Source of the DNA: Alligator mississippiensis
Lineage: Eukaryota > Chordata > Crocodylia > Alligatoridae
Length of the DNA: 64,000 nt
Assembly (NCBI RefSeq): GCF_030867095.1
Contig: NC_081824.1
Coordinates: 90,761,882 to 90,825,881 of the forward strand
Direction: 5' to 3'
A program made the position numbers and the translations under genes. This document shows positions 35,637 to 49,001 of this stretch, piece after piece (the first letter of the stretch is position 1; each line of letters begins with the position of its first letter). Under the pieces are notes generated by a model. The model was not told where the DNA came from, searched no databases, and worked only from the letters and a program-made list of their open reading frames with translations.

Positions 35637-35735
35637 AAAGAGATTAAATGACTTGCCCAAAAACACATCTGTTTTGCCTAGATCAGCCCAAAGCTAATAC
35701 CTTACCCACAAGACTGTCCTTCCTCTCCAATAGCT
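35637..35735 (-). mobile_element. CORE/MIR-type SINE, head part
   Basis: Minus strand: TCTTGTGGGTAAGGTATTAG, GGGCTGATCTAGG and GGGCAAGTCATTTAATCTC, which is the MIR head and core. The tail is at 34425-34610. Confidence 0.7.
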
Positions 35736-37304
35736 GTGGGTCAACTCTTGACTTCTACTCCCTCAATTAAGTCCATGCCCTCTCCTGATGTTATTACGGA
35801 CTGAGACTCGGATCTCAAGGAGAAAGAGTGCCTCCTATCTGTGTTGCTTCTCTGCAGCTGAGCAGACCCTAAGCAGAACCACTGTGCCTCTGGCCCTCTG
35901 GATCTGCTAAGGAAGAGGCTAGGATTTCCCATTTCACACACCAATTACTTTAGTTCAAGTCACGTTGTTGGTTCCACATGAAGCAGAATAAATTACTACA
36001 TTTAGTAAACCAAGAGCTCAGATATACACTGCTAATCACTATCACCCATGGATCAGTTGCTGACAACAACAGAGTTAATTTTAAAAAGAACAAAAATTAA
36101 TTAGTGACTGAAGCATTAGCCACTATTAATTATTGTGATGGTAAATTATGGACAATTTCAAGTCATTTTTCTTTTTAGAGCTGCTATTGATATTCACCTT
36201 ATGGCTGAACTGTGCTGGAATCTCCCTGAGCAGTATGCCGTCTGATTCAATGCTTTGTGGGCTCATATTCAGAAAGCCATTTGGCCTGCAAACTTGCTGG
36301 ATTATCTGTAAACACAGTGAAAGGAGACAGTTATTGCATGAAGCCCAGGGAGTGCACCTGCATGTTAATGACTTAAATGTCATGACAGAAACACAAAACC
36401 AACATTGTGTGCTACCTTTTAGAGAGAAACCAATTTACTTTTGTAACATTTCAAACAGAAAATTATAGTGTAATTTCTTGTGTCAATACATAATTTATTT
36501 TGTAATAAATAACTAAATGCATATTTATAGAGATTTTTTTAATCCATCTGTTGTGGTGTTCTCAGGTTCTCCCTGCCCTAGCTGTACTATTCAGACTCAT
36601 CATAATGTTTTCTGTCTAAGGCCGTTGTACTCCTTAAGCTCTGTAATGTCTGAGGAATGTATTACAGGATTAAAACACAGCTTCCATTTCCTTCAAAAAT
36701 CCCAAGATATTTATTTTAGTATTTATGTATTACCTTAAGATAAACCTCCAAAAAAGGATTTATATTACCAAAGAAAACTAACAGCAGAAGGAGACCTGGT
36801 CAAAAGTATAGCGTAATTTTAAAAATCTTTGTTACAGTTGTTGTGCAAATCAACAAATGCCAGAAAATGTAGAGCCAAGGCTAGCATGCAAACTTTGACA
36901 TTCCCACCATGTTTAAGAACAATAGCAACATGTATCACTATAAACTGAGCTGAGGTCTACAGGATCTCTCTCTCTCTCTTTAAACTGAGCACTAACCTCT
37001 GTAGTATGTTTCAAAAGGATTTCAAGAAGAAATTTATATGACCTCCTATGGTATTAATGTGGCCCACTGTAGCAGTAATGAGAAGTTACCAAATTGGCCA
37101 TCCATGTAAAATAAGTTTTATTTCTATGTCCTCAGTGGTCTTTGTGTAGTTCTTAACTGACAAGTTTTTGAATGACACAACATCCCACACATAAATATGG
37201 ATAACTGATCAAGATGAGTGAACTTCTAAAAAGTTTCAGATGTGGATTCATGTAACACATTAAAGAAATTTTTGCATGCATTTAATATTATCCATCCATT
37301 AGTA
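35736..37304. other. No recognisable feature
   Basis: A short (CT)n run at about 36965-36980. A 106-codon frame at 36148-36468 shows no known domain. Confidence 0.4.
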
Positions 37305-37430
37305 GCAAAGACCTTTATTAAACTTTACAACAACTTCATTTAAATATTAGTAGTCCCATTTTACACAGAAAAAAACAGAATAGCATGGTTAGGTAACTTG
37401 CCAATGTCACATAGCAACCATTAAGGTTAT
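37305..37430 (-). mobile_element. MIR-type SINE fragment
   Basis: TTTACAACAACTTCATTTAA, CCCATTTTACACAGA and GGTAACTTGCCAATGTCACA are the complement of the MIR 3' half. Confidence 0.68.
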
Positions 37431-39769
37431 AAATAGACATCACTAAATGAAGCAAATCAACTTGCCAGGGTGACAGGGGACAGGCCCCTGAAGCTCTGGG
37501 AGCGCCTGCCAGGGGCAGAGCAGGAAACTCTGGGCTGCTTCTGCCATGTAGCAAATAGATATCTGCTGCAAAATAGCACCGCAAATTTAAGCCACCTATG
37601 TTTTAGCCACAAATTTGGGGTATTTTTGGTGCAACATGGGGAATGCACATCTATTTCCCGCCTTACGGGTAGAACAAGGAACAGAAACAGATCACTTAAC
37701 TCTCAGTCTTGTGTTTAAAGCCAGTAAATCACACTACTTCCTTAGTAAAAGGAAGTGAAAACAATTACCATAAATTAAATTATGTGGTTGAGCTTCTTTC
37801 ATTATGGCATCTGAGAGTATAGTTATGTAAGTCCATAGTCACCTGGTGACTAAGAGTATAGCTATACTGCCTGACCATCCTTAAGAAACTGGCCCCACTC
37901 AGAAATCCCATTGTACATGAGGCAATTGCCTAAAATGTCATGTAGTCAATGTAGAAATAGAAGTTATAATTTAGTGATGCTCCCTAACAGAATACGACAG
38001 AAATTAGGAACTTGGAGAACTTGGCCATTAGCTAGTTTATTAATGGAAGATAAACAAAGAGTCTTCAGAGGCTCCCTATTAGTCCACAGTGCAGTTCATT
38101 GTTTAGTTCTTCTCATGAGGGCTTTGCTACACATTAATTTTGTTAATGTGTTGGATTGTTCACATTAAGGAATGTAAACTAGTCTTAAGCACCCTTTAAG
38201 CATCTTAAAGTTATGCCACTCCAGGGCTGGCTTATCTCTGATCCATGTTACCCAGCTTGTGTTCCACAAATATACGTGGCCAACCCCCAGAGATAAAGTG
38301 CCCAAGTTTCAGTCCTCCAGCATCCCAGGATGCAGTATCCCCTTCACTCACCCTTCTGTTCTGTGTGGACAACTCTCAGCTGTTGCTCCTAGTAAGGCCC
38401 CTGCTCTCCAGCCATCTAGTGGCAAGTCACAACTGCTATCAACATTAACACCAATCAACATTTGAGAAGCTTGAAGTGCAGCGTGTAACAAAGCCGTTTT
38501 CATGTATGCCTGTATTTATTGAACCCCATGACCACTACAATCCCCTTTAAGTATATACTCAGGGATTTCGGTTTCTGATGTGCCCCTGAGTACAGCACAG
38601 GGCACACCTAGCACTGCTCTAATGACAACCACGTAACATTTTTTCAGCACCTGGTGCCTGTAGAGCAGGAGCAAGTGGTTGAGGCTTGCTTCTCAGCACT
38701 GGTCAGATCTATACATTTCAGTAGCTCCTACTACAATGGGACCCTGACCCAAGTGGCTTCTAGATATTACACTAATATCAAGTGTTACATTTAAAATTTG
38801 ATCTATTTTTCTTCCCTTTTAAAAAAAATTAGGACCATTTTGAAAGTTAGTATTTACGATCCCAATTCAAAGCCTATTGATTCTTCGACTGACATCAATG
38901 GACTTTGAAGCAGCCTTTAAAAGGGATATAAATCACTGCTTATCACTGGGGAAAATAATGATGAATTGTTCCTTCTGCCACTCACCTTTCCTCCCGCGTA
39001 ATCGACTCTCCTCCCCACAATTTTTCAGTCAGCAGCAGTATTAAGAGGGAAGCTGACATTAAGGCTTTATTTGCTCCATTCAAGCAGTTCTGCTCCAGAC
39101 AACTCATGCACCTTCACATTTCTTGTTGCCTCCAGCTTCTGTAACAATGTAACATTATTTAAAGATTAAGAACTTAATGATACTGTCCATGGATATACTC
39201 AAGAAAGAACAAAATACTGCAAACCTCCTAGCACAGTCTATTCTCTGCAATGCCTCTGGTTTAGTACCAGAAACAAAGAGACCTAAAATATGTATCGCAA
39301 ACCCAAGAGGTACCAACAAAAACTCTTTATTGTGATAACAGGCTTTACCATTGTCACTATCTCAGTATTGTTTGTGGAGGGAGGGTATGCCCATGTGTGT
39401 TTTAACAGCTGAGAAAATTGTTAATCTTTAAAGAAGTGTTTGTGATATTGTTAGTTTCTGGTTATGCAAGATCTGGGTAAAAGTAGGTATCTGAGATGCA
39501 GAACAGTTTGCTTTCTACATGGGTCTGTTTCAAGTCAATTCTTAAGGCATCAGTATTGAACCAATATTCCTGAGGAATAGTGGAGGAGGAGGGAAGAGGA
39601 GGAATATTTCCCTATTTTTCAACTCATATATTCACATAGAGTAAGTAAAAAAGAGTTACACTTATAGCACACATAGGTTCCATGCCATCAACTTTCCTCT
39701 ACTGGAGAAGCCAGATTGCCACATTAGTTAGATGAATGGCAAAGCAGAGGTCCACTTTATGCACCTCTT
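37431..39769. other. Mostly unassigned
   Basis: 37464-37520 is GC-rich. A MITE-end-like string (GGGCTTTGCTACACATTAAT) occurs at 38119-38138 without a partner. 38220-38470 has LTR-like composition without ends. Confidence 0.35.
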
Positions 39770-39890
39770 ATTCTGTTAGTCTATAAGCTTTCATGAGGTA
39801 CAGCTCACTTCATCAGATGCTATGCATCAGAAAGCTTATGCATTTCCAATTCAGTTAATCTATAAGGAGCAACCCTCTCTTACATTCCAC
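39770..39890. mobile_element. Head-to-head pair of an ancient amniote repeat tail
   Basis: TGTTAGTCTATAAGCTTTCA, then CAGCTCACTTCATCAGATGC, followed by CATCAGAAAGCTTATGC and CAGTTAATCTATAAGGAGC. The words match a common amniote repeat tail (GATGAAGTGAGCTGT / AAAGCTTATGC / GTTAGTCTNTAAGG), here in opposite orientations around 39826. A Penelope-like origin is possible but not established. Confidence 0.45.
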
Positions 39891-42800
39891 TGGGAAGCCA
39901 AACCATATGGCCCAGTCACTGCCATTGCTGAGCCAGAAAATGATGCTGATCTCAGCATAGGACAAAGCAGCAGAGGATGAGGAATGTGAGTTTACATGGA
40001 GATCACATTACTCATGTCATAGCCAGTTCTCTCATTGTGAGCCACTGCTAACTCTCAAAAAGGTACTTGCCATCACCTTCACTGCATTGCCTTCTCTCTA
40101 ATATACATAATTAAACTAGAGGGTCTGTTTAGTCTGAAGGCAATGGGAGACATAAGTTGATATTGCATAGATCCTGAACCAGATCAGAGAGCTATTGTTT
40201 CAAGCATCCTCTTCTATCCAGAAAATACTGCTGTATTTGGTTCCAAAAAGCCAGTGGCTCTCCAAGTATGACTGCATATTTATATCTATTCTATGAGGCA
40301 TTAATTCCATGGTAAGGAAATGAATGCTTGTCCAGAATTACAATCTAAAGGAAACTACTGAAAATTTCCAGCTCTCTCATCTGATCACAATATACAGAGC
40401 AAGCTGTTTGCTGGCCACTCATGCTCTCTAACTCTCTTAAAAACAATAGCACGCAGATCACGTATATCACCTGGAGTTACCAATCCCCTCCCTACAAATC
40501 AATCTTACCTGCCCTGTTCCTTCCCAGTGACACAGGGGAGGGAGCATCAACACCTTAAACAATCTTGTTATGTGAGTTATCTGTTGAAATCTCCATGCAT
40601 ACATCAGCTGTGTGCTGACTCCCCTCCACCCCCCGCCCCTTTTTTTTTTTGGAAATAAAACGAGGGCAAAAAATTCCTGTCAAAGTTTATGAGGCAGCAT
40701 ATAAACTAGAATAGCAGATTTTTAAAATGTTACATTCAAGGTCTAGAGCATATCCTGCCTTGGCTAACTCAGTGGAACTAGGGCTCAGTTCAGCTCCCAT
40801 TGTTATCAATTGGGAAACTATGAATGGAAGCAGGACTGAAGTCCTACTGCAGATTAAGCAAAAAGGGTTCAGCCTCTACTCAGAAAGCAGCATGCACTTA
40901 GAGACCTTTCATTATGCAGAATCCAGGTTGTAAATATACACTGAAGGCTTTTAAGAGTGCATGATATTGAACTATTAAGTTGACAACTCAAAGCTGCTAT
41001 AGTCTATTGTGTAAATATGTGCTCAGAGTCTTTTCAGTCTTTCTTCAGGACTCTCAGCACGTAGACAGAGTGCTTCAAAAACTCAGCATGAGATGACATT
41101 TCTGATTCTTCCATTTACAAAATTTCCTCAACAATGGCACTGTACCATTTATGTTTTGGAACAAAGTCAATGATATGCACATTATCTGTGTGAGGAACGA
41201 TGCTGTTACTGGATTACAGAAACAAGAAAACTGTCTGACATCCACATTGAGAGGAGACAAAATTGACTATTTTTATGAGCAAAAAATTAAACCGCAAACA
41301 AAGAGACTAGATATTTCTATTGGAAATGCAGACAACTCCTTTGATATATGGCAACAGTGCAAATGGCACTATTCTTCCACATAGTTTATATTGTTGCTGC
41401 CACAGCAGTTACATTACTAAGACAAAACTTAACACAAGAGCAGTTCAAAAATGCATTCTCTCCCAGCCTCAGAAAGGCAAAATATTGACCAGGCTGATTA
41501 TGCTTTTATGGGAAGAAAAATCACAAACTACACAGCATGATGCCCAACCACAGATTTTAAGCTCTTGTTTCTATTGTCACCTAAAAGAGTAGGCTAAATT
41601 AATTGATTTTATTGGATAGCAGTGTTGAAGCATCAGCTAATAATAATAATAATAGTAAAAGTAAAGCTAGCATTTATACCAAGTGACAGTCTAAAGGATA
41701 GACAAGGCACTTTCTATTGTGTGTTAGAGTTCATTCCTCACAAGAGGAATATGCTGGCTGACATTATTATTAGCACCAGAATGACAGTACTAGAATGACA
41801 GTTTAATATTGTGAGTGTGTATGTGCATTTATGTGTATAGAGAGGAAGAAGGGACAGAAACAGAGAAAGTAAAATGTACCGGGGACCAAGACTCAAACAT
41901 CTGTTTCTATACCCACAATAATGTTAGGGGGAAAATGTAAAAATGAGCATAAACAGTCTTTTGTCCATGCAGATGTTTTATTTTTCAATATTTTCCTCAA
42001 TAAAGCAGCACACAACAGTATGTAAAATGATATTTAATATAATTCACATATTTTTAATTTTGTTTCTCTGACAATTCTTTCAAAGTTAGCTATTTGGAAA
42101 TATTTGATAAACAGTTTCTGGCATTTTCTGACAGTATGTTAAGGGCAAGCTGCAATTTGCCAAATATAAACCAAATTGGCTGCAGAAGCTGAATGTAAAA
42201 CAAACTAATGAATACTAATTTCAAACCATTTCCAATCCAGGATCCCTAGTAAAATATCTAATCTCCAAATATAAAAATAAAATAACCAGCAAAGACTTTG
42301 TTCATAGTAAGTCTCAGTGAGCTAAAGATAAAGGTACATGCAATGTTTTTCAACATATCAGAAATTCATTTTGCAGTGTTAATGATCTTTTAGTGCCCCT
42401 TTCACATTTAATCAAAGCAATTTTTTCCCCTAAAGTCTCTCTCTGATTTTGATCTTATCCTTATGCTGTTCACTCAGGTGAATCAAGCACAAAATAGGAA
42501 GATATTGATACTACCAACACAGTGTAATGACTCAAAATTAAGCCGGTGAATTAATGTTCACAGGGCTGGGGCCAAAAACAGATTATACTCAAGAGTACAA
42601 AAACATTGTTTAGCCATGTTATATCAAATATCTCATTAGACACAATTCTGTTCAGATTTTAGACCCAGATTCTGCAGACCGTTCCCACTGACCTTTTCTC
42701 TATGTGGAGCAGTTTTTCTAATCAAAGCATTTACTGATTTGAATAACATAATTAAATTATTTATGATATGTTTAAAAGGAGTCTGCCTACCCCAACCCTT

Positions 42801-45039
42801 TTAATACATTTCTAGATTTTTAGGGAAGTCTGTACTCATGCAAGTGTGAAAACAACTACACCTGTTCCAGCTAACACTTTCCTGCTTATGGCTCTGCAGA
42901 TTTGCTTTTACAGTGACCCAGGTAACAACCCTCTTACACTCCTATCCTGAGCCTCTTTTGGAAAGCACTCAATCAAGATAAACTTTTTAAATACCAAGAA
43001 GCATCCATAATGTTTCAGTTGAGACCAGAAAACTCATTTAATTGGAAACCTCAACTAAACATGAGCCTTGGATTCCAGAATAAGAAGGTGAATGCATTAA
43101 ACAGAATCTATATTTTTTTAAAAAGGGTAAAAAAAAAGGTGGGGGGGGCAGGTTTGACATTTATTTGAAGCTTGGTTTGTCTGATAATACTAGTAACCAT
43201 TTAACCATAGAAAAAGCAGTCATAAAAAAGAAGACAACTGTCAAAAGAGCATTTTATTTGCCTTCCCTTCCTAGAAATATGATAGTTCTTGATATGCATG
43301 CACTATGTGTTTAATGGCAGATCATGATGCTTTTTGGAACGTATTTTCTAAGCTTTAGATTTAATCTGTGAATTATTTTTAAAGAGAATCATAATGACTG
43401 ATGTAAATCTGAGAAGGAACACAGCTTCCAAATTTCTGCCTTTGCTAGCTGTTGTCTTAGAGCAACATCTAGTGGTACACTGTTTTTGCATTTCAGTTTA
43501 AGTTCTAGAATGATGCAAACAATGCCAGAAGAGTTATATTGATTAAAAATCTGCACATGCACCCCAAAAAATGGAAGGAGACACATACCCATTTATTTTG
43601 AAGAATGATTCACACGCTTTTATGTTTTAGTCTTTATATTTGAATGTTGAAGCTTCAACACACCTTGAGCCTTTGCATTCCTGCTAAATATAGTGGGAGT
43701 GTAGCTATCTCAACTCTATGTGAAAATAACATCCTTGCTTAGAATTCTAAGGATTTTATGTTACTTAACCAAAAAAAATCCTTCCTTGCAGTAGGATTCC
43801 CATTAGTATTATTCCATGTATTCAAAGGGAAAACACAAGCATAATGCTTCTTTTTCTACCCCAGCACCCTCATTCACTTCTGTAATTTCATTGATTCCAG
43901 TGGGATTCTGCATTTCACAGGATTTGACTCTTTATTTGTTCTCCAGCTACTAAGGCAAAATCCAAAACAGCTTTGGCTTTGCAGTCCCTTCAATAAGTTC
44001 TTCAGCAAGTGCATGCCAAAACCAGAGGAAAACTCATAAACTATTCAATCTGTTTCCTTTTTCTTTGTTGCCTAAAATGATAGCCTAATTAGTTGATCTT
44101 ACTGACTCCCCTCCGTGGTATTGGTGCATCTGTTAATACAAACAGAAATAAAGTTAGTACTTAAAGAAAACAACAACATTGGGAATAATCATAGTGTTGT
44201 TTCCTAATGGCTAGAAAGGAAGAAATTTGTTTCTATGAAGGTCTTCAAGTATCTTGGTCATAGTGGTTGTGTAACTATGAGGGTATCTACATAAATCTTT
44301 AAATACATCAGTAGCATCACTGAATTTGACAGGACTGTTCCTGAAGACAACTATTATTTTGCCTTTCACTATAGTACTTCATTACAATAGGTTGGTTGTA
44401 TATAGGTTTCATTGGTTAGTTTTAAGCTCCTGGAAGACAGTAATGGAACAGAACAACCATGATGCATTAAAAAAAAGGAAAATATTTCTTTTAAAATAAA
44501 CCTATTGAATTAAATTGGCTCTTTAAATATATTTTCCCCATTTAAAAATAAACCTATCCAAATTAAATTTGACATCACAATAACCTATATTCAGTCCTAT
44601 AAAACACAAAGTCTTCAGATGAGGATTGATTTCTGAATTTCATTAAGATCTAGGAAACAAGCTGTTTGATGGGAAAATGGAACTCAATATTTGTAATTTG
44701 TAAATAAAAATCTAAGTGAAAGCAATCTTCTGTAAATATGAATCTAGGTATTTCAAAATTATATGTTTATTAGTAGAACAAGAAATTTAAATGCATCTTT
44801 AATGCGTGTAATTTCTGTTTCATTTCTTTCACTATCAGCAAAAAACATTTCTGAGAGATTGCCTACCTGCTCTATCTCCTCCAGTTTCTTTTTCAAGATA
44901 CGTACTTTAAGTATTTCCCTTCAAGGACAGAAGCAGGGAAGTTTGTTCTAAATGCTCAGAGTTGCTATCTGCTTTTCCAAATGCACGAGGAAACCTAGTT
45001 CTAAATATTGCATATTTCCATAGCACTCTATACAGGATA
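39891..45039. other. Longest quiet stretch, AT-rich, no recognisable feature
   Basis: About 5 kb without a transposon I can identify. It holds an (AAT)n run at 41637-41653, A/G runs at 43126-43148 and T/C-rich 40622-40650. No frame over 90 codons and no exon-like signal. Confidence 0.5.
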
Positions 45040-45230
45040 CCTGGTTACTCCTTACAGCTCCCTTGAGAACCAGATAAGGTATATGAAGTCCATTTTACAT
45101 GCTGTGACTCTGAAGAGGATAGAAATGAAATTATTTACCCAAAGTCTCACAGAAAATCAGAGCAAGGGCTAGAATTGTAGGCACTCATAGAACCCACTAA
45201 TCCTGTACTACTTAGTATACGGACGGCTGA
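45040..45230 (-). mobile_element. MIR-type SINE
   Basis: Complement of MIR: CTCCCTTGAGAACCAGATAA, GTCCATTTTACATGCTGTGA, TTATTTACCCAAAGTCTCAC, AGCAAGGGCTAGAATTG and an ACCCACTAATCCTGTACTAC end. Confidence 0.68.
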
Positions 45231-46059
45231 GAAAAAAATAATCAATACAATTCAGAATTCAGTAGCACCCTCTTAACAGAAGGCATATACAACTCTACCA
45301 TGCTCTTTTCCTTTCCCTACTGCTGTTTGTACATTGCACCTGACAGTTTCCTAGTTCAAAACCTAATCACCATCTGGCTGCATGGCCTTAGCGCTCCTTC
45401 CCCATGTAGTTCTATGCTCCAGCCATAGCAGAGCATCATTCAAAGAGCCTGTGGGTAGCTCTGCAGCTTCTTCAAGTGGCACTTCACCAAAGCAGAGTAC
45501 TCTGTGGACAGGGAAATCAAACAAAGAAACTCTCTCCACAAGATGCTTTTCCTTTATTACAAGATAAAGTCATATCTTGCTCACTATTCCCTCAGCAAAA
45601 ATCAGTCTTTTCTTATTTTTAGCAAAACCATAATCCTTTGCTGCTCCCAAGCACTGACAGTTTGTAAGTCTCAGCAAGAATCCATGGTGGCATTTTAGGT
45701 TCTCAAAGAGTCACATACACCTATTGTCTGAAGCCAATGTAATTTATGTCACGTTAATGAGAAACAGGGAGTTTTATCTACTTTCAGATGCCTAATTAGC
45801 TGGTTTGATAGTGAAGACTCCACTGGTTATGGGACTAGAATAGAGTGAGGAACCCCTGCTTGCCCACAGACTTCCTGTGTGTGACTTTACAATAGTCACA
45901 CAGTTGCTTAGTTCTTCTTTAAAGAAGCAAGAATAGTACTCCCTTCTTCATGCAGCTGCTCTAAAGACAAATAAAGAAAAGACTTTGAAGTGTCTGAGTG
46001 CTGTAGACATGAGGTTAAAAATACTTCAGATAAATTAATCCAGATTATTAATTCCTTCT
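45231..46059. other. No recognisable feature
   Basis: Nothing assignable. Confidence 0.4.
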
Positions 46060-46130
46060 TACAGTTATATTTATTTGATTTGTATGCTGTCCTGCCCAAA
46101 AAAGCTCAGGGTGGCTTACAACACAGGGAC
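46060..46130 (-). mobile_element. Retroelement 3' tail fragment
   Basis: Minus strand reads GTTGTAAGCCACCCTGAGC, then GGGCAGGACAGCATACAAAT and CAAATAAATATAA. This is the end of a repeat widespread in squamates and other reptiles. The family name is not certain. Confidence 0.5.
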
Positions 46131-46189
46131 AAAATAGCTTATAAAATATTCTAAGTTTTAAATATTAAAAATGAGATAGTACAACAAAA

Positions 46190-47690
46190 TAACCTCCTCC
46201 CAAAATACCCCCAAATTTAAAATAACCCACCCCACCCTTCCCAGTCCCACTCACTCATCTCTCACTTATAGAAGGACACCTCCAGTACAAGCTCCCTTCC
46301 CTTCCACCATTCATTGCCTCCATAAATGATAAAAAAAATTTTTGCCATATTCAGTCTAGGCAGAAGGCAACCTTACACGCCTCCCTTCCTCTCTTTGCAT
46401 CATAGGACCTTCCCTTTCCCAGGCCAAGTATCCAGTTTTTGTGGACCCTGTCCCATCTACTCAGTAGTCCCTTGGATTTACCAGCCCCATCTCAGCTCGC
46501 AGTGCCGTCCCTCCTAAAGCAATCCTTCAAGGCTGTCCCATGCCAAATCAAAGGGGCTTACTAGTCCAAATCCACTCCAGGTGGCTAGTTAACCTAGGTC
46601 AGCCTAAGAAAGTTTCTGAGTCCATTTCAATTCCAAGCAATTTACTGCCCCAGGTAATACCAGTGGTTGGATTGCCCAAATCAGTCCAGAGTACTATCAG
46701 CTCAAAATGGTTCCCAGAGCAAATACCACTTGCAGCCCTTCACCCGGCTCATAAGCCCCAAACAACAGCAAACAATCTGTTTGTGCCCTCTCTCGGTAGC
46801 CTCCTTGTTCCCCTCCAGCCCATGCCTCGCAACTCAAGCTCCTGTTTCCAGATTACCCTTTATCAAGTCAGCCACAGTTCAACAGTCACTGCTGGGTGTT
46901 TTCTCCTCAGCAGCTGAGGCTCAGCCCTTCCTAACCCCACAGGACCTCACGCTGCTCCAGCCCTTCTAGAGGCCTACTCACAATCAGCAGACCAAAGAGC
47001 CAGCTTTATCAGCTCTACCTCCCCAGAGTTCCTCTCCCTAGCACTGCCAGGGCCCCTCTGCTAATTTTTTGGTGCTTGGCTTATATAGCCCTGCAGGGGT
47101 GGTACTTCTGGCTGGAGCTGCCTAGTCTTAATGGCATAGTTTCTTCTTTTTCTTCCTCTCTACATAATGGGGCTATGGACATCCCAATACACCTTCCCAA
47201 GCCTGTACCTCCCTTTCTCATGTGGCAGCATGGCTCTTTCACTCCACTCACATGTCTGCTTCTCACCCAGGAAAGTGCTCTTCACAATACTTTAACGTCC
47301 TTCGCAAGCCCATATCTCCCTCTTTCACAAGGGGTCTTTGGCTGTCCCCAAAATCTACTCATTAACCCCTTCCCCTCAAAGAAACATATTATTCAATTTA
47401 AAAAATTATAACATGGAATCCAGTATCACTACCCCTGCCCCCATTCAATCCCTGCCAAGACATACCATTATATCAGGGCAGCCAGAAATCCCTATAAAGC
47501 CAAGGACCTTTCCCTTTCCAAATCAGGTGAACTTGCACTGCCTGCAGTGTGTCCTGGCCCTCCCTTTACTCTGGGTTCAACTTCCTACATATTATATGGA
47601 ATATTCCTTGTACTATCTGGAATATTTTAAAACAGCATGTATTAAGCCCTGGCCTGCTTCCCATTCATGTTTTCTGAGCCAAAATTGACC
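46190..47690 (-). mobile_element. LTR-like block, C-rich on the plus strand
   Basis: Strongly pyrimidine-skewed with no coding domain. The minus strand has a TATA-type motif (GGGCTATATAAGCC, 47079-47092). Downstream of it the sequence reads like the R/U5 part of an LTR (CTGGCTCTTTGGTCTGC). I could not find TG...CA ends or target duplications. Plus-strand frames of up to 125 codons are low-complexity readings of C-rich DNA. Confidence 0.4.
47079..47092 (-). promoter_or_regulatory. TATA-like motif in the LTR-like block
   Basis: GGGCTATATAAGCC on the minus strand. Its meaning depends on whether the surrounding block is truly an LTR. Confidence 0.3.
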
Positions 47691-49001
47691 CAAAAGGTAT
47701 ATTCTTTCTCAAAGAGTGTTAAAAATTTAACTACTAGAATATAAATTTGCTGCATTGAATTGCCTTCTTAAAACTGCATGGCAAATCAACAAATAAGAGT
47801 GACTCCATATTGAGTACCAGAAAAGAAACAAAGGTATGAATACCCTATCAAATAGAATCCTAGAAAATTAGGGTTGGAAGGGACCTCAGGGGGTCATTGA
47901 GTCCACCCCCCTGCTCAAAGCAGGACCATCCTCAGCTATATCAACCCAGCCAAGGCTTTGTCTAGCCGGGTATAAAAAAACCCTTTAAAGATGGAGATTC
48001 CATAGATTCTCTGGGTAGCCTGTTCCAGTGCTTTACTACCCTCCTTATAATAAAGTTTTTCCTAATATCAAACCTAAACTTCCCTTGCTGCAACTGGAGA
48101 CTATTGCTCCTTGTTCTGTCATCTGCTAACACTGAGAACAGTCTAGCTCTATCTTCTTTAGGACTACCTTTCAGGTAGTTGAAAACTGCTATTAAGTACC
48201 CTCAGTGTCTTCTCTTTCAGACCAAATAAACCCAGTTCCCTCAGCCAAGGTATATTATGTCCACTTCTGTTCCCACAATGACAGAGCCAGTCATCTCATC
48301 ATAGAAGGCAATCAGGACCATGATTTTTCCAGGAATCGAGGTAAGGCTTACTGGTCTGTAGTTCCCTGGATACTCCTTCTTCCCTTTCTTAAAGATGGGC
48401 ACTATATTTGCCTTTTTCAATCATCCAGGGCATCTCTCAATTGCCACAAGTTTTCTTTCTGGCCATCAGCTCTGCAATCACATGGGCCAATCCCCTCAGC
48501 ACCCTTGGATGGACCTGTACATGTCCAGCTTTTCTAAATAGTCCCTAACTTGTTGTTTTTTTGCCATTGTTGGCTGCTTACCTCCTCCACAAACTGTGCT
48601 GCGATGTGCAGTAGCCTGGAAGCTGACTTTGCCTGTGAAAACTGAGGTTAAAAAAAAAAAATTAGTACTTCAGCCTTTTCCATATCTTATGTCACTTTGT
48701 TGCCTCCCTCATTCAGTAAGGGACCCAAACTTTCCATAATCTTCCTCTTGTTGCTGGAGTACTTGTGGAACCCTTCTTGTTACCCTTCACATCCCTTGCT
48801 AGATGCAACTCCAATTGAGCTTTGGCCTTCCTGGTTTCACCCATGCATGACAAAGCAATATTCTTGTACTCCTCTCTAGTCACTTGTCCATTTCTTGTAA
48901 GCTTTTTTTTGTTTTAGCTCATTGAAGAGATCTCTCCAAAGCAAGCTAATCTTCTGCCATACTTCTTCTGTTCATTCCTGCACACTTAGTAAGGTTTCTT
49001 A

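Noticed and set aside
46540-47688. Plus-strand frames of 100-125 codons as exons
   Set aside because: Serine/proline-rich readings of a C-rich, probably LTR, block with no conserved domain.
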